Assembly (NCBI GenBank): GCA_964036155.1
Contig: OZ038422.1
Coordinates: 60,907,201-60,971,200, forward strand
Direction: 5' to 3'
DNA length: 64,000 nt
From: Diploscapter coronatus
Lineage: Eukaryota > Nematoda > Chromadorea > Rhabditida > Rhabditidae
Part shown: in pieces, positions 49,116 to 61,500 of the stretch
Numbering within the stretch: position 1 is the stretch's first letter
How the letters are laid out: the number at the start of each line of letters is the position of its first letter
Translations under genes and position numbers: made by a program
The notes under the pieces: generated by a model
What the model was told of the DNA's origin: nothing
Seen by the model: the letters and a program-made list of their open reading frames with translations, nothing else
Database searches by the model: none

Positions 49116-50819
49116 CGAACCTAGTCACTAGACGGAGACTGAGTAGGCTCAAATTGATCTAAAAAATAACAGCAAACTCCAACATGAGAATTTCGATAAC
49201 ATCGATCAAGAAAAACGTGCTTTCGAAAAGAAAAAACTAACAAACGAAGAATAAATAAAGATAATTCTGTCTGGTCGAACGACCGGAAAATATATCTGTG
49301 AAGAATTCAACGAAAACTCATAAAAATCAAAGAAAATAGATTATCGAAGAAGATCGATTATAAAAAGAAGGAATCATCTTTAGTGAAAGAACGAGATATA
49401 AATGCTGTATAAGGAGACGGTTTTCCACCATATCGGATGATCAGGAAACGGTTCAGGAGGAATTAAACTGAAAATCGGGGAAAATTCGGAAAAATGAGAA
49501 ATACTAGAAACGAAAATGAATAGGCGAAAACGCGAATTGCGAAAATTATCGATGTAAACGTAGTGCGAAATGAATACGAAGAAAGATAATAGCGAGTGTT
49601 TTGTCGGTATATTCCAAGCATATATAGGGGTAATCGAGGGCGTAGAATTTGAATATGAAGTTAATTTTTATTCTAGAGCATTCTAGAACAAGATACAAAG
49701 CTCAATTTAGTAGAAGACTTCTCTTTCTAAAACGATCAATATTCGAAACATAAATATGAAAAGTACCCACGCATCTATCAGCTTAAAGAATACAGAATAA
49801 GATAGAAGAGGGTAGGAGTAGGGTTTGGATAATGTGATGGCATTTTCTCCTACAATATTTGCTATACAAGGTTTTTGTTAAATGAAGTCTTGTAACTTGT
49901 TCTAGAATGCAAATAAACATCACCGAATTCCATTAATCAAAGCCATTTTAATTCAGGTTTGTGGCATAATTAGGATTGGAGCATTTAGGCATTCAATTTG
50001 GATGAAATCACACATGACGATTTTTTGATAATTAAGAATATCAGAAAATAAATTTTAGAGAGGCACGCGGAAAGATACAAATGAAGATAGTTATGAATTA
50101 TTGTGGAGTGACGAACAGCAATGATTCCGTTTTCTGATTTTAGAAAGTAGCATCGATTGGCTTTTTTTTATTTTACAAATCTAAGGTTAAATTTATAAAA
50201 TCAGTAACAATATTCACTTTTGTTTGACCATTGATTCTTCAAGAAGTTATTGGAAGGAGCTTCTTCCCAAATGCATTCATTCAACTCATTCCTGTAGTTG
50301 TTGTTATTCTTGACATCTTCTTGAAAGGGACTGTCACTTTTTCATCTGAATTTCTCGTCCATGTCGGCTGTCTCCACACTAGTGAATATTCAGAAATAGA
50401 ATTGGTCGCAATGTACCTAGTAGTGCTTCATTTCTTCTAAATTTTCGAGATTACATTTCTAAATTACATAGTTACGCCTCTTTCGTGCGCAAGCACTGTT
50501 TATAATTACAAGTCTTCATAAATTGCAATGTCTGAAAAGCAAATTTCGGTAAGTGAAACCTCTAATTTTAAAGAAAAATTATTTCGCTGATACTTCAATT
50601 ATATACCAAAATGTCAAAAGTTTGATAATCTTTAATGTCATTCGACATCCGGATCAGCATATTGCTCCTTCAATCCATTGGATTAAAAACTCTTCAATGA
50701 CACTATGATTGCTAAGTCATTATTCATATTCTAGAAAATCTACTCGCAGTTCCTTTACCATCAAAATACGGTATAACTTGTCGTCACCGACTTGTTTCAT
50801 TTGATGAATTATACTCTTA
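49116..50819 (-). promoter_or_regulatory. Upstream region of CNOT9 / proposed operon promoter
   Basis: The minus strand has an acceptor TTTTTTAG ending at 49159, then a short 5' UTR to the ATG at 49115. The stretch is AT-rich and contains no supported gene. A decayed-looking coding fragment at 50201-50389 is described separately. No core promoter motif was recognised. Confidence 0.45.
50201..50389 (-). pseudogene. Possible decayed coding fragment
   Basis: One minus-strand frame runs as strongly hydrophilic, protein-like sequence on both sides of a single TGA at 50342-50344: VETADMDEKFR before it and DSPFQEDVKNNNNYRNELNE after it. No start, family or clear splice pair was found. It may be a relic exon or chance. 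Confidence 0.2.
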
Positions 50820-51000
50820 TGGGCTGTGAGGAAGTAGATATTGCACACCTTTTGCATCTCTCCTTCTAGACTCAACCCCCTCGAAATAGAATCCATCCTG
50901 AAGAGACGGAAGAGGTAGAAAAGAAAAGGGAGAAGAAGAGACATGGTTTGTGCAAAAGCGAGCTGCAAAGAGTGTGCAATATCTACTTCTTCACAGTCCA
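50820..51000 (-). mobile_element. TA-flanked MITE, copy 2
   Basis: Starts TGGGCTGTGAGGAAGTAG and ends with the inverted form of TGGACTGTGAAGAAGTAG, with TA at 50818-50819 and 51001-51002. It shares ends, inner repeats and a central segment with 4240-4451, and on the minus strand the shared frame reads SRGLSLEGEMQKVCNI. It is 181 bp, 31 bp shorter than copy 1, and has no coding capacity. Confidence 0.75.
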
Positions 51001-51936
51001 TAATTGTCACTGCCATTTCTGCCGAAAAGCCATCTCTAAAACCAACCTTATAATTAGTTTGCCCGAGCCTTAAAGGGCGGAGTCACTTCATAGGCGCAAC
51101 TCGTGCCTATAAATACGCCCTTTCGTCGTTAATTTTTTCATTCAGTTTTACCCACGCCCTACTGCCCTCTACCTTTGTACCTGGTATTACTGTACTGAAC
51201 CAGTGCTAGTCAATAAAGGATTCGTAATATTCCGTGCAGTGCGAGCTACTAGTAGAGAACTACAACTAAGGTATTCTTAAACCCCACCCATACACCTAAA
51301 TTTCTCGCCTGCACAAAAATATCGTTTTTTCAGAGTTCATTGTTTTGGGCCAAAATGAGATTCGTTCCACTCAGAATTTTACCCTGGTTACGAATATGCA
51401 GTGATCTTATCATTGATAAGAGCTCATTTTTGAATTATTTTAGTTCTGATTATGAAAATAAGAGTTGTGGATCATTTTCAACTCAAATTTATCACTTTAT
51501 TATTTGTGATAAGAAATGATAATATTCTAACCACAGGCGCCGAAGCGACTCCTACGTGCCCAGCCGAAGGCAAGCGAGTAGTCACGAAACAGTCGCGAGC
51601 GCAGCCTTCGAGTTTCATTTGATATGTATGAATGCATAAGGGATCCGAAGTCTATCATTTATGAAGAGCCATTTTGCCAAAGTAAGATAATTATATTAAT
51701 AATGGCGAAAATCAAGCTTATTTAAAATACCAGAACTCGAAAATAGTACATGGCACCTACAGGCATTTTATTACATATTAACTGACTTTGCAAATGGTAT
51801 GTAAATATAGTTTATATTTTACTAAAATAAGTACCAATATAATAAGTATTAATATTGTGAATATGTTGACATTAAATTTATATAAAGTTCAAATCTTATA
51901 AATTCAGTTATTCAATTAAAATTAGATTATTTAGTC

Positions 51937-53941
51937 ATGGTGTATTTCGATCCATTTGATGGGCATAATATAATTCTTTGCTTATCTATGATACCATTGA
52001 TACTACTAATACGTATGAAGAGAGCCCTTAATAAAGTCCGTGGAAAATTCACGACATTTGAAAGGCTCCTATCGATAGAGACAACCTTCAAGATAATTGA
52101 AATAGTTCAATTCTTTATATGGGTAAATTGATTTACTAGCTAGCCATATTGAGGTGATATCGTGAGGCCCGAAATAAGAGTAGGTGTAATGCGTCGTACG
52201 GTCATTTATTTCAGGCCAGCAAGAAAGAAATATTGTGTTGAAATGAGAGAAAGGCAGAAAACTGCCTATTCGCACTATTTCTCTGCGCTCTCGCCTACTC
52301 TTTGATCGGAGCAAGCGATATTTATTTTGATTATATTATATAAATAAATCGATGTTTTCATAAGAAAATGAAATACCGTAAATCCTCTTATAGAAGCCCC
52401 CGGATTTCTATTGTGCAACCCCCAAAAATTGAACATTTTCAAACCGTTATAACTCTTCATCTATACATCGTAGAGACTTGAAGTCAAGAGTAAATACGCT
52501 TCAAATACTTTAAATAAAATTATAAAACTCTCCCAAAGATGATTTGAGTAGGGTAATGGGTAGTTCTGGAAATCCGAAGGGGGCTTTCAATTAGAGGATC
52601 TACTATATCGCTTAATTTAAGAGTTTTGTTTCCAAATACCAAAGATCGAAGGCTGCATGTTGTAGTAAATCAATGTATGATGACGTAAGCAGTTTAAAGT
52701 CGATTAAAATATTTTTATCTTGGTATTATTAATGGTATTTAGCTATTTTCATTTTTTATCGATGAAAAACAAATAGAACTTAGAACTATTGGTCAACTTA
52801 TTTCATGTGCTCTGGCTCTTGATCGATCGTTTACTTTGGCTGAGTAAGTATTAATACCCTCGATTATAAACGAGAGAGGTACTGCTATCGAGCGACCCCT
52901 CTTCCCGCCCTCTTTTTTGTTTAGCCATCTGCGTGCTCGATTTTCATTGTCAACGTGGGGAGAGAGGGCGAAGACGATGAAACAAAAAGGGGTGAGATGG
53001 GAGTCTCTCGCTAGCAATACCTTTCTCGTTTATAATGGGGTTTCTTCGGTAGACCTACAGAATTTGCAATTAAACAATTAGGATGCTTTAGCTCATCAAG
53101 TGGCAAAACGTTAAACCTAATAAAACAACTATTTAAAATAATCTTTATTGCATATATCGTTATGACATGCTTTTATTTAATATCCTGCCTAATTATCTAT
53201 TATTTTATACACTTCGAATATTCAGAAGATAATCAGGGATTCAAGATTTGCACTCAAATTTTAATATTAACAGTAAATTCATTCGGTATTTTTCTACGTA
53301 ATTAATTGTGCAATATTACAGATTAGCATTATGCATTCTTTGAAGTTTTTCGTAGATGGAATAACTACTATTATTGTTTTGGCAAGTGCAATATTCATAT
53401 TAGTCAAAGTTCGGAAGCATTACAACCAAATGACTGCACTAAAGAAAAAAGATGAGACTGGTCTAAGCAGACGTCTAATAACGCATGTACGATGATTTAT
53501 AATAAGATTCATGTTTATGAAATGTTATGCATAAAAGATTTTATTCTATATACAAATATTTAGGTCATATTTGAAATTTTCACAAATAACATCATCAATT
53601 TATGTTATTTTATGTCATATATGGGTGTACATGAGTTCGATATGTTGCTGACTAATGAAATGATGGAAAAAGATAATCCTCCACACAATTGGATTATATG
53701 GATCTTACTAGTAGTTAGTATAAATTTCCTCTTCATACATTGAAAAAAAAATGGGCACGTATTTCAGGAGATATTAGGCTTTATGGATATTTATGGAACA
53801 ATATTTCAAACAATTACTCTATATTTTCTAGTCAAAAGGGCAATAAAGGCGAGTTTGTCAAAAATGATCACAAACATGGATAAATTTAGCGCCTCGAAAA
53901 TCAAGACAAGGAAAAGCAGAAAGCAAAGAAAAATCAAGTAG
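51937..53941 (+). CDS. Seven-transmembrane receptor, nematode chemoreceptor type (6 exons)
   Basis: Predicted chemosensory-type G-protein-coupled receptor in the plasma membrane; ligand unknown. Exons: 51937-52122, 52743-52843, 53092-53272, 53322-53486, 53564-53713, 53768-53941. Donor/acceptor pairs and phases agree (0, 2, 0, 0, 0), giving 318 residues, the usual size for this class. Hydrophobic segments lie at about residues 9-25 (NIILCLSMIPLILLI), 50-68, 74-88, 108-133, 150-190 (two segments), 210-232 and 250-285. ISCALALDRS at about 82-91 resembles the E/DR motif after TM3. The C-terminus is Lys/Arg-rich (KIKTRKSRKQRKIK). The gene lies on the strand opposite its neighbours and is AT-rich in codon use, as fast-evolving receptors often are. 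An acceptor TTTAG sits 2 nt before the ATG. The subfamily is not identified. The donor of exon 5 could also be 3 nt earlier. Confidence 0.75.
52374..52608. mobile_element. Short inverted-repeat element in receptor intron 1
   Basis: The left end has AAATCCTCTTATAGAAGCCC and the right end, inverted, has AGATCCTCTAATTGAAAGCC. Inside both is GGATTT. The element is about 235 bp with no open frame of note. Exact boundaries and target duplication are uncertain. Confidence 0.6.
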
Positions 53942-54134
53942 TTCCTGAAAGAAAACCCATAAATGTTGCAGTAGTCAGCAGTTCTAATATATGAATGATC
54001 AGTATTTATTAAAATGGTTAATTTCAATTATCTCATTCGACATTCTCCATATTTGTACCATTTATTCATCATTTATTTGTTATTTTGAAATGTGTAATTC
54101 ATATATCTCAACAATAGTATTTTTCTATTTTTAA

Positions 54135-54140
54135 AATAAA
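54135..54140 (+). terminator. Poly(A) signal of the receptor gene
   Basis: AATAAA lies 194 nt after the receptor stop codon. Confidence 0.5.
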
Positions 54141-54141
54141 A

Positions 54142-55587
54142 TAAATTGTCTGAATGACAAACTTAATGAACATCTTAGCAATTCACCTTGAAGACTTACT
54201 TTTTATGTGATATTCAGGTCAAAGACTTCAATATGATTTATATCTGAAAGTTTTTAGAGTCGTATAAAATTATTGTTAAATGTACTAGTTATTAAAATTT
54301 TCACTTTTGCTTTTGTTAATGAATTGAAAAAACAAGGAAAATAGTTGAATTTATCAATTACACTACAATAAAATTTTTTTCGAATTTTTAGTCAATTACC
54401 TACATAAAATCGGTACGTTAGTAAGTATTCTGTATGCATCCTTCAATATAGACTGAGGTAAAAACTAGAATTTATCTGATATAAGCAAAGTATGACTGTT
54501 CTATCATGCGCAGTTGTAACTTATAACTTACAAGTACAAGTATTATTTTGTCAGTTCAAATAAACGATGCTTATAACATTGTTCTTGAAACTTCTGAAGA
54601 ATCTACACATATCTCGTGTGACCCTACACCATATCTAAAATTTTTGCGAAGTGATTGTTTTTCCCACTATTAGATATGAGCCTAGGCAACATTTTTTCTT
54701 CCGGAACATGCTCCCGAAACCAGAGTTGAGTTCGCGAAAATGAATATTGAAATTTTTAAATCGTTCGTTTGAGCTTCATAGGCCATACTCATCAGCCTCC
54801 CACTCTGAATATGAAAGATTACATTTTACTTGTTATTTTGTGATAGACAATGATCCGTTTTTCATGCGGTTTTTTACTATAATCTTGTCTAGCCCTACAG
54901 AATCTCAGAAAAATATTTTCATGACTTTGTCTTCAAATCGGGAATATCACTTGCTCTCTCTAGGTATAGGAATCTTTGTCAATATATCATTTTCTTGATG
55001 CTTACGAATACTTGGCACTTTCAACTAAACAAAATACGGACAAAACCGAAGCTTTCAATAAGAACATATCATTTTTTGAATTTTAGAATACTGATTTATT
55101 CATTCAAGTAGTACAATTCAGTTTTAATGTCAGAATAAATTATTTGGTAAGTAGCGATAAAATGCATGACAAAGCGAGATCAGAACAATAGATACATCGG
55201 CTAAATGAGATCCAACTCTGGGGTATTTGTAGAACGGAAGTTTCAAAATGAAAGTAAGCTTCATCAGTAATCAGAAGAATAATAAGTTTAAATAGATGAA
55301 AATTCATGCTGCTGCAATACTTGTTGAGATAGTTTAAGAGTGGCTAAGTAATCCTCTCTAGATATATGCTACCTTGTATGACGATAATATTGAAAAAAAC
55401 TGTGAGATTCACCTATTTCAGAAAAGGGCTGTTTAACACTGGGCAAACTTCACAGAGAATGATAAAATACGTTTGTTTTCAACGATATATAATTCATAAA
55501 AAGAATGCATGAATATAAATGACATTGAATATGAGTATACTGTAGTTCCAAATGTTTGAATATACAGAATCGATTTAAATAACTCGA
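54142..55587. other. Convergent intergenic region
   Basis: This AT-rich DNA lies between the 3' ends of the receptor (+) and the EF-hand gene (-). A minus-strand AATAAA at 55095-55100 could end the EF-hand message but would imply a ~490-nt 3' UTR. No gene or repeat is supported. Confidence 0.5.
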
Positions 55588-58500
55588 TTATACGGTCTGG
55601 CACATCGTAATAAATTCACTGACTGTTACTGCGCCACGACCCTTCGTATCTGCCTAAAAGTAATCAAATTAAAATAAATAAAAATAAAAAATTGTGATAA
55701 AATAATTCATTTAGCTTTTTAATTTCTATACGATTTCTAAATTTCAAGACCAAATTTACAGGATGATGATTTATTATGAGCAACCTGTCTAACATTTCTC
55801 CACTTTATAAATGGTCCGTTTCCCTATTATTTTCACTCACTACAATAGTTTTCTTATTTTTTATACATTCAATATATCAATATTGATTCATTTATAAACA
55901 AACTCAAAAGTTTAAACAAACCCTAAAATTAAAGACAATCTGGAAACCACATGAGGGCATAACGCATGACATAAGCGAAATATCATACGCGAGGCATACC
56001 CTCTCTCTACTTAACCATGCTTTTTCGCATATATCATGTGTGCTATATACTGTCATGTAGTTTCAGACAGCCAAATTAAAACAAATCCTAGGATTAAGAA
56101 ACAGAAAATCTTAAAATAAAAAAAAAAAAATCGTTAAATTATTTATTTTTTACCTGCTGAATTAACGCCTCTGCCTCTCTGACCGTGATTTTCGTCTTCA
56201 GCGTTTCGCTCCAGGCAACGACCAGCTCTTCGGCTGAAAGCTAAAACGCAAAACCTTAGATTTTTCAATTTAAGTTTTGATTTATACAGTTCTTCATCCA
56301 AATCTGGCCATGGCCTCCAATTTTCTAGCTTCTCGTTCGCGCTCCCACTTTCAAACGCTCACTTGCTCTTCCTTTCCTCGACACATTTAGCGTTAGACGT
56401 CGTGCAAAGTAATACGGTTGTAGCGCAATGGTAATATAATAGACTTAGAAAACTCATTTGACGACGGTCACGACTCTCCTTTGCAATCATTTTTGCCATA
56501 TTTTGCCTCAAAAGGCTAAAGAAAGTTGGAATCGAGAGACGAATGAAGAACGAGAAAAATGAGAACCAGAGCCAGATTTGAATGAAAACAGTATTTATTA
56601 AAATTAAGAAAAAAGCTTACGAATTTATCGTTGTCTTTCTCCATTTTCTCCAACACCAAGTGAATATCGGCTTTGCAGTTATTCAGCTGAAACGTTTTTT
56701 ATTATTAAAAATAAATTTTAAAAGGCTACTTGAAAATCCTAAGCCTTCAAGCTATGCAAAATAGGGTGGGGGTGTTAAGGAGAAGATTCTGTTCCCACAT
56801 TATTTCGCATGACTTGAGGTTTCCAAGTTGGCACTTGAAACCCAACCTTAATTTTTGATGTAACCGCCGCTAGAAATTCTTCAAAATCAATTTCACCGTC
56901 GCCAGATTTATCAGAAGACCTCATAACCGCCTGAACCACTTTCGGCGATACATCACATCCGAAGCCGGCTAGCATTTTGGCTACCTTCAAATGTTAGGTA
57001 AGTATTTTATTATATTATTAGTAATTATTTTAAAATAATTTTGTGCTATCTTCCGTAAGTTAGCTGAGATCTAAAGGTAGAGTTTATTTTTAGAAGTACT
57101 ATTTTTAAAAATAGCATATTTGAGGTAGTTTAAAAATTAGTAAGATTTAGGTTAATATTTTAACCCCAGCATTTACTTCAGATGATGATATCGTTCCACT
57201 GCCATCGTCGTCCATCGATACGAAAATATCGTAGATCTAAAACCACTCAAATTAATAATTTGACTAAACTTGTCATTTTCACGGTTCATAGGGTATTTTT
57301 GACGATTTTTGACAAACACGCCAGTCATTTTAGGCCGTAGCGATTTATTTCACAACTAATCTCGAATAATCTATCGCTCGTCGCTTTTTCACAAATAATA
57401 AAGTCTTCCAAAGATTATGACTCGAGCCCATCTTACATGAAAATGTCACTTCTAAGGATAAAGTGTTGTATCTTACAAATACTTGACTTTACAAACTTCT
57501 TGTGTAGATGATCACAAATTAACTTTCAAGCTCGCCCTAATGATGAACCTCTTGCAGGTTGTTCATTGAAAATTTCTCAAATTGGGTAAATTTGACATTT
57601 TTGAGTCATCAGCGGTTCAGAGTTCATTTTTGCATGACAAACAAAACGAGATATTTTGTCATAAGTCTTTTTTACGAAAAAATAAGATGTTATTGAAAGA
57701 TTTGGATGGTCCTCTGTTCCGGTAATATTTGAATCAGATTTAGATAAACATCTCTAAAAACCACGTTTATATTTTGATTTTGTTCCGCGTTTAAGCCAAC
57801 AATAGTAGCGAAAATTACCTATTGTGGAAATGGGGTAAATAGGGTGAGAAATTAGGTGAAAGGAACATGGGTTCTTGATTGAACAGCCAAAACCCGTCAT
57901 GTCTTAGAATTTTGAAGCATATTTGGAGCAAAAAAATGTGATAAAAGTCACGACCCAAATTTTATACATTAAAAGTCACTATCATATTTGCTAAAAGTGA
58001 ATTTTCAATTGAAATAGTTTCCTCTTCTAAATAATTTTTCCCAATCTAAATGTAATACCTGAAATATGGCGTAATATTTGAATAATTTTAAAACACGCAC
58101 TCTTTCTCAGTTTCTTCATAATAGTTCTTTTTTTTTTTTTTAAATCGAAAATTTTAAATAATTTTAAAATACACGCACCTTTTCAACATCCTTGTTGGAG
58201 ACCTCATATTTATCGGCCAATTCCGCGGTATTTGTCAACTTTTGCTTCTTTTTCAATTTCTTTTTCGGGATTTTATGCTCCATCAGAGCCGTCCAGAATA
58301 AATTATCCTTTGGGCCGTTCATTCTGAAATAAACATGGGTAAAAATTCGAATAATTAATTCTTTATCCTAATAAAATGTTAATAAAAATAAAATATCACG
58401 TTATTTTTAGAATTATTGACCTTTATAATAAGTTCCTGAATTCGGCCTCCTGCATTTACAGACGGCTGAATTTACAGGCAGTCTTTTTCTTTTCCCTAAC

Positions 58501-61500
58501 ATCCATATGTAAATGCAGGTATAGCCCTTGAGTTCTTAACGATAAAATATAAATAAACAAGCATCAATAATCATTGTTCAAAATAGTTGTTTTCGAAAAA
58601 ATTGCTATTTTTAAATTCAAGAACTTATTAGAAAATTCAACAATTGAACATTTTAGTGCAATGAAAAATTTGTTGTAAGTTATGTAATTCGTTAGATAAT
58701 TCGTGTTAGCAGATGATTTCGATACTTTCAGTCCTTCAAATCTGAGTGGGGGATTTCGACTGAAAATTCATAAGACCGAAATTATTGAAATCGTTAAACT
58801 TGTCAAACTCACATACATACAAACATAAAAAAAAAAATTGAATTAAACGTGTGTTTGTAAACGAAAATCTGTAATTTTGGAGCATTTTCTACGAAGCGCC
58901 TGGTATAAATAAGAGCTTTGCAGAAGGGGTAATTCTATTGAGTTGGCGCACGAGGAAATTTTGCAACTTTTATGTCATAGTGCTATCAAGTTTGTTGTAA
59001 AATTGTCGTTAAAACTAGTAAATGTTATAAATCTGAAAAACTCAGAGAAGATTCATAAGATGTAAAATTTTATACCATGACATAAGTAAACTCGTGCAAA
59101 TTTCTAATAATCGTAAAGATGTGATGTGTGGGTATTCAAAATCCGAAACGTGTTATACTACTTTTCACAGAAAAGGACGCTGAGATTTTCAATTTCGTTC
59201 AAATTTCGGCCCCAAAAATGAAAAACCCCATAATTTTAGTGGAAAACCCACATGACGCAAATTGAAAAATCCTGAGCGCACGCCGATATTAGATTGGTGT
59301 TTGTTTTTGGAGTGTGCTGAATTTGTCCATGGAGCGCAAAATCCCCACACCAAAACAGACAAACCCAGACTTCTGAGCACCTCTAAAAACCCCACTCGAG
59401 CAAAAATCTAGTTTCCAAAATTTCCGGGAAAACAATCTAATTTAAGTGAAAATTGAATAATTTCATGAAAATCAACTTATTTTTAAGAGGTTTATGCCAA
59501 ACCTTCCAAATATTCAGAGCCAAAAAACCAACCGACCCAGCGTATACGCGTGAAAATTGAATTTGAATAAATTTACCCCACGAACAAAAAATAAAATGGT
59601 AGTGGAAAATCGGATTCAAAATTGACGGAAAAGGCTTGAAAAACAACTTAAAAGCCTTTTTAGACAAAGATAAAATTTATCGAATTGCATGAAATCACTT
59701 AAGGCATGTGATTGATGAATTTCTGAGGAGCAAATTGTTATGGAGGCAGAGAAAAATTAAAAATTTGGTAAAGTCGTAAGTAGAGGAGTCGGCCATTTGA
59801 AATAATAATGCACCTGCCCCAGAATTTTTCGACTTGACAGCATTGTGAGTTTATACAAAAGTGGGGGCGAGGTTAGGTTTAGGAATTTGGCTAATTAGGC
59901 AAATTTTAGTAGCTCATGAAAAATTTATGATCGAGTTAAAAATTCGAAGGTTTTATAACGTTATTTTAAAAAGAGCCCCATGAAAATCTTTTTTTTTTGC
60001 AAAATGTCGAGATCTTTAGATGGGATAGATCGAGTTTACAAGATAAATTTAGAAAACTGGGTCCATAAATGGGTATTTGGTAATTTGGCAATCATCAAAA
60101 GTGAGATGCACTTTTGATTACATGGCAAATTTAGTAAATCTCCAAAAGCCTACTCTAAAAATAATCAAACGACCTTTATGTCATCAAAATATGCATTATT
60201 TTTTGCGAGGATGACGTTTATTTTTGTGAAATATCTCAAGCTAGTCTTCAAAAAGTACATATTTCCAGAAATGATTGCATGCTAAATTTAGACAATTTTG
60301 AGGTCGTGAAGTAAAAATGCTATATTTTTTGCAAGGATGATGCTTTCAAATGAAACATCACGAATTTATCGTAAAGAAATGCTGAAGCTCAAAACGGATT
60401 TCTCGTCACGAATACATAGATTATTGCTAATAAAAAAATGCATTCAAAAATGTGCTCGCGCTTAGCTTCAGCACATATAGCGAGTATCATCAGAAAAGAA
60501 TAAGAAATGCCTCTGGAAAGAGAAGTAGAGAAAATGGCAGAAATTATCCATAAAAGACTCGAAAAGATGATGGACAATGGGGAAATAGTAGGTCCGAAAG
60601 AGAAATAACTTCATAAGGGACGTCGAAAAACGAGTAAATTGAGTAGGGTTAAATAGATGAAACATGAGAAACCATATAATGGCTAATCGAGACATCGAAA
60701 TCAGACTTGGATTCGAAAATTCAAAAGTCGAATTCTTCTGTCTATCTATCTCAGATTGGAGGATTTTGCGGGATTCGCAACACCATATATATGGTTTTTT
60801 GGGCGTGGTCCCCCCTGTCGTCTCTCGATTTTCCGTACTATTTCACCTTTCTTTCTTATAGCGCTTTCGCAGACTCAAAATAGGGCGCAAAAAATCGAGT
60901 AAGTCGAGTATGCCTAAACAAACGAAACATGAGGGATTCGAGAGGGTTTAACCGCCTCGCTCCTTTCTCCGCTACTTCCTTAGGGGGTCATCATCGTCAT
61001 CGAGAAACACTGAACGGAAACGAATAGGCCATGAGTTTTTCACGCCAACCGACTTCTAAGGCCTATACGTTTAACGTGGAACGGGGAAAATCTTCCAGGA
61101 AAAGAGTCTAAAGTGCACAACAGATGAGCTCAGCAAATCATGTGCCGTATGAAAAATGACTTTGCCAACACTATGCTAGAACGTCAGCAGTAGTGTTTAT
61201 ACTATGAACTTGAGATTGTATTATTTGAATATTGAGTCAGGAAACTGCAAAGTAGTCAAATTTTGTCCTCGAACAGAGAAGTCTTTTATAAGTGCGCACA
61301 GTACTGAAAGTGCATCAAAATAAACATGAAAAATGTCTCTAGACTGATTCTATTCATAGTTAGAAAAATGAACGGCGTGCGCATGATTTTCGTCGAGAAT
61401 AATATAAACGGAAGGGATTTCGAGTCGCGAATTTTGCAGCCTTCTCGATTAAATGTGCCCTCTTTCTTTATATAAACGGAGTTTCTGTGTCCTGAACTTA

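Noticed and set aside
50528..50548. MSEKQIS followed by GTAAGT as a first exon on the + strand
   Set aside because: Good-looking start and donor, but no second exon in phase was found in the following kilobase.
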